From assembly GCA_964398055.1 (NCBI GenBank), contig CAYNLK010000007.1, positions 62,001-126,000 on the forward strand: 64,000 nucleotides of DNA, read 5' to 3'. A program made the translations under genes and the position numbers. The notes under the pieces were generated by a model that saw only the letters and a program-made list of their open reading frames with translations, was not told where the DNA came from and made no database searches. Of this stretch, positions 31,681 through 39,531 are shown in pieces. Numbering within the stretch: position 1 is the stretch's first letter; the number at the start of each line of letters is the position of its first letter. The DNA is from CAYNLK01 sp964398055. GTDB taxonomy: Bacteria; Chloroflexota; Anaerolineae; 4572-78; J111.

Positions 31681-34187
31681 TAATCCTCCACTAACATCCG
31701 GCGTAGCACCTTGCCGACGAACGATTTTGGTAGCTCTGCTCTAAATTCAATGTCCCACGGTACGGCGTACTCTGCCAGGCGGCGCCGGCACAGGGCTAAT
31801 AGTTCCTCTTTTGAGAGGTTGCTGCCCGGTCGCGGCACCACAAAAGCTTTCACTCTGGCCACTGGCCGGCCATTCTCTACAGTGGGTACACCCACCACCG
31901 CCGCCTCTAACACCTTGCTGTTCTCATACAGCACCTCTTCCACATCGCGCGGATAGACGCTGTAAGCGCCGGCCATAATCGTATCCCGCTTGCGGCTGAT
32001 GATCTTGAAGTAGCCGTCGTTGTCCATCACCGCCACGTCGCCGGTATAGAGCCAGCCATCTTTGAGTACGGCGCTTGTGCCGGTCGGATCGGCCCAGTAG
32101 CCCGGCATCACCTGAGGTCCTTTGACCACTAGCTCGCCCACCTGACCGGCTGCTAACTCCTGGCCCGTTACCAGGTCGACAATTTTGGCGGCGGTGTTGG
32201 GAATTGGCACCCCAATCGAGCCAACCTTGCGCACGCCGTAGAGCGGATTGGCGTGGGTCACCGGGCCAGCCTCGGTCAGGCCGTAGCCCTCCACCAGCCG
32301 GCCGCGGGTGAGTTTTTCAAAGGCTTCCTGGACCTCGATCGGCAGGGGCGCGGCCCCGCTTACGCAGGCTTTGATGGAATGTAAGCCGTAAACCCGCACA
32401 TCAGGAGCCTGGTTGATGGCCAGGTACATCGAGGGCACGCCGGGAAAGAAGGTGGGCTTGTACTTTTTGATCTGGTGCAGGACCTGGTCAAGCTCAAAGA
32501 CCGGCAGCAGGATGATGGTCGCCCCCAGGGCGATGGGGATATTCATGGCGCTGGTCATGCCATAACTGTGCGTGAATGGCACCACCGCCAGGCAGGTTTC
32601 GGTCCCATACTCCAGTTCCTGGATCCAGTGGCGGGTCTGGAGCGTATTGGCCACCAGATTGGCGTGGGTCAACTGGACGCCCTTAGGCTCATCGGTGGTG
32701 CCGCTGGTGTAGATAATGACAGCCAGGGCATCACCGGCTACAGGGATGGTGGGCGACTCCGGGGCGGCGTCGGCCATCACCTCTTGCATCAGCAAACAGG
32801 GCCGCCGGTCTGGGCCGGCTTGGCCAGGCTCAACCGGACGCTCCAGCCCCCAGCGAGCCAGGAGTTTTTTGTATGTTCCGGCCGAAACGACCTGCTCGAT
32901 ATCGGCCAGAATAATGTTTGCCAGAGACGTTTCCGCTTGCACGGCTTCCACCAGGCTGCCAAAATCCTTGAGGGTCACCAGCACTTTGGCCCCGGTCTCG
33001 CCAAGCTGGCGGACGATCTGGCCGGCATCGGCCTCAGGATTTGACAGCACCACCACCCCGCCAATTTTGAGCGTGCCGTAATAGGCGATGACCAGTTGGG
33101 GGATGTTCGGCAGCACCAGCATCACCCGCTCACCCGGCTTAACCCCCAGGCCGTGCAGCACGTGAGCAAACTGGTTGACCTGGCGATTGAGTTGGCGGTA
33201 GCTGAGCCGGGCGCCATAGAAGAGCAGGGCGGTGCGTTTGGGCACCCAATCGGCGGCGCTTTCCAGAAATTTATGGAGGGGCTGGGGCGGAATCGGCACC
33301 GTAGGCGGTACTTCCGGGCCGTAATGGGCCAGCCAGGGCCGCTGGCTCGACAACCGGCTCATGTCCGGGTCCTGATCCCGCCACAGGCTGTACTGGCGGT
33401 CGGAGATAAAGCGCTCGATGGCCCGGTTGACCGTTTGGTGGCGCTCCAACTGGACCTTGTGCTTGGCCGAACCGACGTCGTAGATTTCGGCGCCTGGCAC
33501 CATTTTGGCCAGGTCGTCAAAAACGTAGCGGGGAAAGTAGCTGTCGCGCTGCCCGGTGATGACCAGGGTGGGGGTGGTGATGTTGCGCAGCAGCGGCCAG
33601 CCGCGCCACTGGCGCATATTGTTCAGCATCATGCGCTTCATGACGTGGATTTCGGCGTTCCAGCGCGGCCGGTAACGCCACCACAGCCGGTAAAAGGCGG
33701 TGGGCAGGCGAATGGCCCAGGTGGTCAATCTGGAGATAGGATATTCGCCGGCGGTCGCAATCAGCACCAGCTTGTTCAGCCGCTCCGGGTGGGCGTTGGC
33801 ATACTCCACGCAGATGGAGCCGCCAAAAGAGTGGCCAACCAGGCTGAATTTGTCCGGCAGGTTCAGCGCGTTGGCGATCGTTTCGATATCTTCTACCAGC
33901 TCGGGCATGGTGTACTGGGTTAGGGGGGCGTCGCTCTGGCCGTGGCCGCGCAGGTCGGGCGCAATCACCCGGTAGCTCCGGGCAAAGTAGTTGAGCTGGT
34001 GCTCCCAGGTTTCGGCGCAGCCGGCATAGCCGTGAATGAAGACAACTGTTTCTTCCACCCCTTCGGGCCAGATATCGATCACGCTCAATTTTGCGCCGGC
34101 CAAGCCCCGGATCGGCACATCGACCCGGTAGAGATTAAAATCAAGTTGAATGGCGGTGCGCTTGAGACCGCGGAGTTTTCGCTTCAT
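31680..34187 (-). CDS. Alpha/beta-hydrolase fused to AMP-dependent acyl-CoA synthetase
   Basis: The protein has about 835 residues from the ATG at 34185-34187. The open frame extends to 34445 but runs through palindromic repeats and is not protein-like there. Residues 1-290 form an alpha/beta-hydrolase: FIHGYAGCAETW, Ser120 in LVGHSFGGS, Asp215 in GQRDSYFP, His243 in SAKHKVQ. The ANL ligase follows with a canonical P-loop (YTSGTTDEPKG), YGLTEAG, YTGDVAVMD and the catalytic A10 lysine in LPKSFVGKVLRR. It should activate a carboxylate, probably a fatty acid, with ATP and CoA. The hydrolase half may liberate that acid or act on the thioester. OleBC fusions look similar but use an Asp nucleophile. 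It is coupled to a patatin gene. Confidence 0.88.
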   Translation of the reverse strand: MKRKLRGLKRTAIQLDFNLYRVDVPIRGLAGAKLSVIDIWPEGVEETVVFIHGYAGCAETWEHQLNYFARSYRVIAPDLRGHGQSDAPLTQYTMPELVEDIETIANALNLPDKFSLVGHSFGGSICVEYANAHPERLNKLVLIATAGEYPISRLTTWAIRLPTAFYRLWWRYRPRWNAEIHVMKRMMLNNMRQWRGWPLLRNITTPTLVITGQRDSYFPRYVFDDLAKMVPGAEIYDVGSAKHKVQLERHQTVNRAIERFISDRQYSLWRDQDPDMSRLSSQRPWLAHYGPEVPPTVPIPPQPLHKFLESAADWVPKRTALLFYGARLSYRQLNRQVNQFAHVLHGLGVKPGERVMLVLPNIPQLVIAYYGTLKIGGVVVLSNPEADAGQIVRQLGETGAKVLVTLKDFGSLVEAVQAETSLANIILADIEQVVSAGTYKKLLARWGLERPVEPGQAGPDRRPCLLMQEVMADAAPESPTIPVAGDALAVIIYTSGTTDEPKGVQLTHANLVANTLQTRHWIQELEYGTETCLAVVPFTHSYGMTSAMNIPIALGATIILLPVFELDQVLHQIKKYKPTFFPGVPSMYLAINQAPDVRVYGLHSIKACVSGAAPLPIEVQEAFEKLTRGRLVEGYGLTEAGPVTHANPLYGVRKVGSIGVPIPNTAAKIVDLVTGQELAAGQVGELVVKGPQVMPGYWADPTGTSAVLKDGWLYTGDVAVMDNDGYFKIISRKRDTIMAGAYSVYPRDVEEVLYENSKVLEAAVVGVPTVENGRPVARVKAFVVPRPGSNLSKEELLALCRRRLAEYAVPWDIEFRAELPKSFVGKVLRRMLVED

Positions 34188-34283
34188 CCATCGCTGCTGC
34201 TGACTTGAGAGTAGTACCGTTGAAATGGTAGCATGTTCTGGGATCAAAGACAAATAGCTTTTGGTACCAACGGGGCGGGAGGT

Positions 34284-34310
34284 GATGGGCACTTTTAAAG
34301 TGTCCGTCAC
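34284..34310. repeat. GGGCACTTTTAAAGTGTCC palindrome (AAGTGCC family)
   Basis: A short inverted repeat of the AAGTGCC family lies within the gene-free 34188-34906 region. It is followed by TCCGTCAC, the outer part of the family motif. Confidence 0.55.
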
Positions 34311-34359
34311 TTGAAACCCGACAATTGACTTTGGGTGCGTCCAGAATTTTAGGTGGATA

Positions 34360-34392
34360 AGGTGACCAGCACTTAAAAAGTGCCGGTCACCT
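34360..34392. repeat. AGGTGACCAGCACTT...AAGTGCCGGTCACCT inverted repeat
   Basis: Fifteen-base arms with one mismatch and a three-base centre form a stable hairpin. Imperfect flanks (GTCCAGAATTTTAGGTG / CACCTAAAAAATTGGAC) extend the palindrome to about 34320-34430. Confidence 0.75.
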
Positions 34393-34459
34393 AAAAAATT
34401 GGACAGCCCCAGTGACTTTTGGACGGTTGTCACAATGGCAGCCATGTGCTATTATAGTG

Positions 34460-34679
34460 AGAGGTTGTCTAAAAAAATCGGGTTCTTCCAGAATTTCCGT
34501 GGTGTAGGGGCAGGTCTTGTGCCTGCCCAGGGCGACCACAAGGGATCGCCCCTACATATTGGGGTACACCACGGAAAATCCCAAAGAACCAAAAATCGTT
34601 TAGGGGTGAAGTGACCGGCACTTTTTAAGCACTTTTTAAGTGCCGGTCACCTGAGTATGTCAATTTTTAGACAACCTCT
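34460..34679. mobile_element. MITE-like composite element with nested inverted repeats
   Basis: Outer arms AGAGGTTGTCTAAAAA and TTTTTAGACAACCTCT pair perfectly. Inside them lie GGTTCTTCC...CCGTGGTGTA paired with TACACCACGG...AAAGAACC. At the centre, GTAGGGGCAGGTC...GCCTGCCC is followed by GGGCGACC...GATCGCCCCTAC. There is no coding frame of note. It is a non-autonomous element or a nest of successive insertions. Confidence 0.6.
34611..34652. repeat. Perfect GTGACCGGCACTT/AAGTGCCGGTCAC inverted repeat
   Basis: Thirteen-base perfect arms with a central ACTTTTTAAG duplication form the best-preserved copy of the dispersed family. It sits inside the larger composite element. Confidence 0.8.
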
Positions 34680-34684
34680 AAGGT

Positions 34685-34836
34685 CAATACTTTTCAAATA
34701 AGGACGCGGTTGAAACCGCATCTGGAGGGCTACGCCGTGATGTCCGCCTCCGCGGACAAAAACACCCGTCCACGCAGGTGGACGGCTGGCTTTAGCCCTG
34801 AAGGAGCGATTTCAATCGCTTATTTGAAAAGTATTG
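34685..34836. mobile_element. MITE-like element with 18-base perfect terminal inverted repeats
   Basis: CAATACTTTTCAAATAAG (34685-34702) is the exact complement of CTTATTTGAAAAGTATTG (34819-34836). Internal palindromes include GCGGTTGAAACCGC, GTCCGCCTCCGCGGAC, GTCCACGCAGGTGGAC and AGCGATTTCAATCGCT. About 152 bases long and without coding capacity, it ends about 70 bases before the sixA-like gene. Confidence 0.7.
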
Positions 34837-34906
34837 CCTCCAGGGTAGGGTCCGGCTGAATTGGCCAGAACCGGACCTCTTAACAACCACACACGGAGGG
34901 TTGGTA

Positions 34907-35374
34907 ATGAACCTATACCTGGTGCAACATGCCGAGGCGCTCTCAAAAGAAGAAGATCCGGACCGCCCATTATCGGAAAAGGGACGGGCTGATATCGAGA
35001 AAGTGGCCAGGTTTGTGGCCAAAAATGGCGACATCCTGGTGCGCCAGATCAACCACAGCGGTAAAACGCGAGCTTGCCAGACGGCTGAGATTCTGGCCCG
35101 GTTCCTGGAACCAACAGAGGGGATCAGCGATGTGCCGGATCTGGCTCCCATGGATGACCCCGGCGTGTGGGTGAGTTACCTGGCCGACACCACCCGTAAT
35201 CTGATGCTGGTGGGTCACTTACCCCACCTCAGCCGGCTGGCCGCCCTCCTGCTCTGCCAGGACGATGCCAAAAAAGTGGTCGACTTTCAAATGGGCGGCG
35301 TGGCCTGCCTGGGGCGAGATGACGAGGGCCATTGGTCGCTCTGCTGGCTGGTGACGCCGGAGCTGGTTGGTTAA
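34907..35374 (+). CDS. sixA: SixA-type phosphohistidine phosphatase (histidine phosphatase superfamily)
   Basis: The protein has 155 residues from the ATG at 34907, which has GGAGGG six bases upstream; a TTG two codons earlier is less likely. The catalytic loop reads LVQHAEA, so the usual Arg of RHG is Gln and the Gly is Ala, while the nucleophilic histidine is kept. SGKTRACQTAEIL supplies the second Arg and VGHLPHLSRLA the second catalytic His. SixA removes phosphate from histidine on phosphotransfer proteins. It is the first gene of a plus-strand run with HMCES and the PHP-UvrD helicase. Confidence 0.85.
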   Translation: MNLYLVQHAEALSKEEDPDRPLSEKGRADIEKVARFVAKNGDILVRQINHSGKTRACQTAEILARFLEPTEGISDVPDLAPMDDPGVWVSYLADTTRNLMLVGHLPHLSRLAALLLCQDDAKKVVDFQMGGVACLGRDDEGHWSLCWLVTPELVG

Positions 35375-35383
35375 AGTCAAATC

Positions 35384-35398
35384 AAGTGCCCGGCGCTT
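35384..35398. repeat. AAGTGCCCGGCGCTT palindrome
   Basis: A near-perfect 15-base palindrome of the AAGTGCC family lies in the spacer between sixA and the HMCES gene. Confidence 0.6.
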
Positions 35399-35424
35399 CA
35401 ATTATATAAATCGAGGGGGACCAG

Positions 35425-36093
35425 ATGTGTGGACGCTTCACCTTAACCACGGCTACCAAAAAGCTGGCTGAAGCCTTTGCCGATTACCAGATACCGGCAG
35501 AGCTGCCGCCGCGCTACAATATTGCTCCTACCCAGCCGGTAGCGGTGATTGCCAACAACGGCCAGCGCCGGCTGGAGTTTTTTCAGTGGGGCTTGATTCC
35601 GGCCTGGGCCAAGGACCCGGCCATTGGTAACCGGATGATCAATGCCCGGGCCGAGACGCTGGCCGAAAAGCCTGCTTTTAAAAACGCCTACAAACGTCGG
35701 CGCTGCCTGGTGCTGGCAGACGGATTCTTTGAGTGGCAAAGAGTCAACGGGGGCAAAACGCCGATGTATATCCGGCTGGCATCCGGCGAGCCGTTTGCCT
35801 TTGCCGGCTTGTGGGAGAGCTGGCACGGGCCGGCCAGCTCGCCGCTTCTCTCTTGCACCATTATCACCACCACCCCCAACGCCCTGTTGGCCGATATTCA
35901 CAACCGGATGCCGGTTATCCTGCCGCCGGCGGCCTATGAACTCTGGCTGGAGCCGGGTGAACGGAGTCCAGCCCAACTGGATGGTTTGCTCAAGCCCTAT
36001 CCGGCCGAGGCTATGACGGCCTATCCGGTCTCGACCCTGGTCAACAACCCCAAAAATGACCGGCCCGATTGTATTGCCCCCCGAACCGATTGA
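35425..36093 (+). CDS. HMCES/YedK-family abasic-site DNA-protein crosslink protein (SRAP domain)
   Basis: The 222-residue SRAP-domain protein begins with the catalytic MCGRF (Cys2) and has NIAPTQPV, WGLIPAWAK, NARAET, GFFEW and the C-terminal HNRMPVIL with the conserved histidine. These proteins form a thiazolidine crosslink with abasic sites in single-stranded DNA and shield them during replication. A GAGGGGGA ribosome binding site precedes the ATG. The neighbouring PHP-UvrD helicase gene is 25 bases downstream, which supports a DNA-damage-related operon. Confidence 0.95.
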   Translation: MCGRFTLTTATKKLAEAFADYQIPAELPPRYNIAPTQPVAVIANNGQRRLEFFQWGLIPAWAKDPAIGNRMINARAETLAEKPAFKNAYKRRRCLVLADGFFEWQRVNGGKTPMYIRLASGEPFAFAGLWESWHGPASSPLLSCTIITTTPNALLADIHNRMPVILPPAAYELWLEPGERSPAQLDGLLKPYPAEAMTAYPVSTLVNNPKNDRPDCIAPRTD

Positions 36094-36118
36094 CGATCCA
36101 ATAACGTTTTGGGGCTAA

Positions 36119-39100
36119 ATGATGAAATTTGTTGCCGACCTGCACCTTCATTCCCATTACTCGCGGGCGACCAGCAAGGACTTGAATTTTGAGCACCTGG
36201 CGAAATGGGCCCAATTAAAGGGTGTTCATGTTGTTGGCACGGGCGACATCGCCCATCCCGGCTGGTTGCAGGAGATGAAGGAGAAACTGGAGCCGGCTGA
36301 AGCGGGCTTGTTCAAGCTAAAGGATGAGTATGCTCAGACTATTCAAAGCCAACTCCCCGCGAGTTGTCAGGCGCCGGTCCGGTTCATATTGGCCGGCGAA
36401 ATCAGCAGCATTTACAAGAAGTATGAGCGGGTCCGTAAAGTCCACAATGTCATCTTTGCCCCCAGCCTGGCCGCGGTCGAGAAAATTCAGGCCGCCCTGG
36501 CCAGGATCGGTAACATTGAGTCCGATGGCCGGCCCATTTTGGGTCTGGACTCCCGCAACCTGCTGGAAATCATTCTGGAGATAGAGTCGCAGAACTATCT
36601 GATCCCGGCCCACATCTGGACACCCTGGTTTTCGTTGCTCGGTTCCAAATCCGGCTTCGACTCGGTTGAGGCCTGCTTTGAAGATTTAACCCCCTACATT
36701 TTTGCCTTGGAAACCGGCCTATCTTCCGACCCGCCGATGAACTGGCGAGTGTCGGCTTTGGATCGCTACACCCTGGTCTCCAATTCCGATGCCCATTCGC
36801 CCCAGAAGCTGGCCCGCGAGGCCAATCTGTTCGATACAGAGCTGTCGTACCCGGCTATTTTTGAGGCGCTGCGGACGGGTAATCCCCAAACCTTTTTAGG
36901 CACGGTTGAGTTCTTCCCGGAGGAAGGCAAATATCACGCCGACGGCCACCGCAAGTGTAACATAAGCTGGCTGCCCAAAGTGACTATCGAACACAACTAT
37001 CTCTGCCCGGTGTGCGGCAAGCCGGTGACGGTTGGGGTGATGCACCGGGTGGAGACGCTGGCCGACCGGCCCGCAGGGGCCAGGCCGGCGCGGACGCATC
37101 CCTTTCACAGCTTGATCCCGCTGCCCGAAATTTTGGCCGAAGTCTACAGGGTGGGGGCCAACTCCAGGCGAGTTAGCCAGAGCTATGAACAGTTGTTGGC
37201 CCGGCTGGGGCCGGAGTTGGCCATTCTGCGGGAGCTGCCGCTGGCCGAGATCGAACAGGCCGGCGGTTCGCTGCTGGCCGAAGGTATCCGGCGGATGCGT
37301 TGCGGCGAAGTCTCCGTTGCCGCCGGCTACGACGGCGAATACGGAGTGATCAAGCTCTTTAGCGACGACGAGCGGGATTCGTTGGCCGGTCAGTTGAGCC
37401 TGTTTGGGGCGCCGGCCCGGTCACTGCGCGCCAAACCGGTCGAGCCGCCGCCCGAAGTTGAGCCAGCGCCTCCCTCGGCCGGAGCCGAGAGGTGGCGCCA
37501 GGCCACCCTGTTTAGTTCGGCGCTTTTGGGGCAGACCGAGGCGGTTAAGACCGGGCTGACTGAGAGCGAGGCGTTCCTGGCCAGGCTCAATCCGCAGCAG
37601 CAGGCGGCCGTCAGGTGTACCGACCTGCCGCTGATGATCGTAGCCGGGCCGGGCACCGGCAAGACACGCACGTTGACTTACCGCATTGCCCATCTTGTCG
37701 CCGGCAAAGGCGTTGCCCCGGAGAATATTTTGGCCATCACCTTCACCAACAAGGCCGCCGAAGAGATGGCCGACCGGCTGACCCGCTTGCTTGGGGCAGA
37801 GACAGCAGGTCGACTTGTGATCAAAACCTTTCACGCTTTTGGCGCGATGCTGCTGCGGGAGGCAGCCGAGCAGGCTGGGTTGCCGCCCAACTTTGCCATT
37901 TGCGGGGACGATGACCGGCAGGCTATCCTGAAACAATGTTATCCCGATGTGAAAAGTGTCGATGTCGCCGCCTGGCTTGAGCAAATCTCCGCGGCCAAAA
38001 ATCAGTTGCCGCGGCCGGACGCGCCGGAACACAGTGATGAGTTTGCCGAGATTTACAACCGCTACCAGGCAGCCCTCAAACAAAAGCATCTGCTGGATTT
38101 TGACGACCTGATTGTACAGCCGGTTTGTTTGCTGGAGTCGCAGCCTGATGTTTTGCAGAAATACCAACAACGCTTTCGCTGGATCTCGGTGGATGAGTAC
38201 CAGGACATCAACTATAGCCAGTACCGGTTGCTGCGGCTGCTGGCCGGCCCGGAAACGAACCTGTGCGTCATCGGCGACCCCGACCAGGCGATTTATGGTT
38301 TTCGCGGGGCCAGCCGGGCCTACTTTTTGCAGTTCAAGCAAGACTTTCCAACGGCCCAAACCGTCCGGCTCAGCCAAAACTATCGTTCAACCCAACTGAT
38401 TCTGGCGGCGTCGAGCCAGGTAATCGCCAAAAGCCCCGACAGCCGGCCGCTTGAGTTGTGGTCGGAAATTGGCGACCCCCTCAAGCTCGAGGTCTATCAG
38501 GCCGCCACCGAGAAAGCTGAGGCCGAATATACGGTCCATGAAATCGAGAAAATGGTCGGCGGAACCAGTTATTATTCCATTGACTCAGCCAGAGTGAGCG
38601 ACGATGACAGTTTTCCCGCTCGCCCGTTTGCCGATTTTGCCGTGCTTTATCGCCTCAACGGGCAAAGCCAGCCGTTGATCGAGGCGTTTCAACGCTCCGG
38701 GATACCCTTTCAGACCGTAGGGCAAACACCCCTGGCCGAGCATAAGGAGGTCCGCCTGGTGCTGGCCTGTTTGTGGCGGCTCCATAACCCCAAGAGTGCG
38801 TTCCATTTGGAGCAGGTGGCCTCCAAAAGACAGATGCAAACCATCGTGCCGTTCCTGGTTTCGTTAGCAGATAGCGCCGTTACGCCGGTGGCCGTTCTGG
38901 TGGAGCAACTGCAACAGTTTTTGGTTGGCCGGTCGATGCTGGTTCTCAATGAAAAGAGCAGTGAGCATCTCCAGCAGTTGAGGCGGCGAGCGATCCCCTT
39001 TGAAAACCGCCTGGGCGACTTTCTGGAGTCGCTGGCCCTGCAAAAGGAGACCGACGCCTATGATCCGCGGGCCGACCGGGTCACCCTGATGACCTTGCAC

Positions 39101-39412
39101 GCCGCCAAAGGGCTGGAGTTTCCGGTGGTGTTTATTGTGGGCTGCGAGGAGAGCCTGATTCCGTACCGCCGCGAAGCGCAGCCGGTCGATTTGGAAGAGG
39201 AGCGGCGGCTCTTTTACGTGGGGTTGACTCGGGCGCAACAGAAGTTGATTTTAACCTATGCCAAACGCCGCTTTTTCTTTGGCCGGCGATATGAGAATCA
39301 GCCTTCCCCCTTTTTGGCTGATATCGAAAACAGCCTAAAGGAGTTTAAAAAGAGGGTCGCCAATAAGCCGGCCCCGGACAAGCCGGCCAACTTGCAGTTG
39401 CGATTGCTCTAG
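36119..39412 (+). CDS. PHP-domain phosphoesterase/nuclease fused to UvrD-type helicase
   Basis: The 1097-residue fusion has two parts. Residues 1-400 form a PHP metallo-phosphoesterase domain (DLHLHSHYS, GTGDIAHPG, AHIWTPW, SNSDAHS) with a two-Cys knuckle CPVCGKP near 300. Residues 480-1090 form a superfamily 1 DNA helicase with Walker A (AGPGTGKTRTL, about 505), AITFTNKAAEEM, the DExx box in VDEYQDIN (about 690), GDPDQAIYGFRGA, QNYRST, TLHAAKGLEFPVVF and YVGLTRAQ. The combination suggests a helicase with an attached nuclease or end-processing activity for DNA repair. It follows the abasic-site protein HMCES by 25 bases. An ATG one codon later is an equal start candidate. Confidence 0.92.
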   Translation: MMKFVADLHLHSHYSRATSKDLNFEHLAKWAQLKGVHVVGTGDIAHPGWLQEMKEKLEPAEAGLFKLKDEYAQTIQSQLPASCQAPVRFILAGEISSIYKKYERVRKVHNVIFAPSLAAVEKIQAALARIGNIESDGRPILGLDSRNLLEIILEIESQNYLIPAHIWTPWFSLLGSKSGFDSVEACFEDLTPYIFALETGLSSDPPMNWRVSALDRYTLVSNSDAHSPQKLAREANLFDTELSYPAIFEALRTGNPQTFLGTVEFFPEEGKYHADGHRKCNISWLPKVTIEHNYLCPVCGKPVTVGVMHRVETLADRPAGARPARTHPFHSLIPLPEILAEVYRVGANSRRVSQSYEQLLARLGPELAILRELPLAEIEQAGGSLLAEGIRRMRCGEVSVAAGYDGEYGVIKLFSDDERDSLAGQLSLFGAPARSLRAKPVEPPPEVEPAPPSAGAERWRQATLFSSALLGQTEAVKTGLTESEAFLARLNPQQQAAVRCTDLPLMIVAGPGTGKTRTLTYRIAHLVAGKGVAPENILAITFTNKAAEEMADRLTRLLGAETAGRLVIKTFHAFGAMLLREAAEQAGLPPNFAICGDDDRQAILKQCYPDVKSVDVAAWLEQISAAKNQLPRPDAPEHSDEFAEIYNRYQAALKQKHLLDFDDLIVQPVCLLESQPDVLQKYQQRFRWISVDEYQDINYSQYRLLRLLAGPETNLCVIGDPDQAIYGFRGASRAYFLQFKQDFPTAQTVRLSQNYRSTQLILAASSQVIAKSPDSRPLELWSEIGDPLKLEVYQAATEKAEAEYTVHEIEKMVGGTSYYSIDSARVSDDDSFPARPFADFAVLYRLNGQSQPLIEAFQRSGIPFQTVGQTPLAEHKEVRLVLACLWRLHNPKSAFHLEQVASKRQMQTIVPFLVSLADSAVTPVAVLVEQLQQFLVGRSMLVLNEKSSEHLQQLRRRAIPFENRLGDFLESLALQKETDAYDPRADRVTLMTLHAAKGLEFPVVFIVGCEESLIPYRREAQPVDLEEERRLFYVGLTRAQQKLILTYAKRRFFFGRRYENQPSPFLADIENSLKEFKKRVANKPAPDKPANLQLRLL

Positions 39413-39433
39413 CAATGTGGCGGAGAGATTTCT

Positions 39434-39491
39434 GGAGTCCAGGCTTCAGCCGGATAATGCCGTATTTTTCACCGGCTAAAGCCTCGACTCC
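39434..39491. mobile_element. GGAGTCCAGGCTTCAGCCGG palindromic element, copy 1
   Basis: Arms 39434-39453 and 39472-39491 are inverted copies with few mismatches around an AT-rich centre, followed by GGCTTTTTT. A second copy lies 24 kb away at 63286-63341. It could also terminate transcription of the helicase gene. Confidence 0.65.
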
Positions 39492-39531
39492 GGCTTTTTT
39501 GAACCGACTGCACCCTACCTCCTATAAGCTG

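Noticed and set aside
31680..34187. OleBC-type olefin biosynthesis fusion
   Set aside because: The domain order is similar, but the hydrolase has a Ser nucleophile (GHSFGG) rather than the Asp of OleB, and no OleA or OleD gene is near.
34188..34445. N-terminal extension of the hydrolase-ANL protein to 34445
   Set aside because: The extension translates palindromic repeat DNA and shows no domain or signal peptide; the ATG at 34187 precedes the conserved domain directly.
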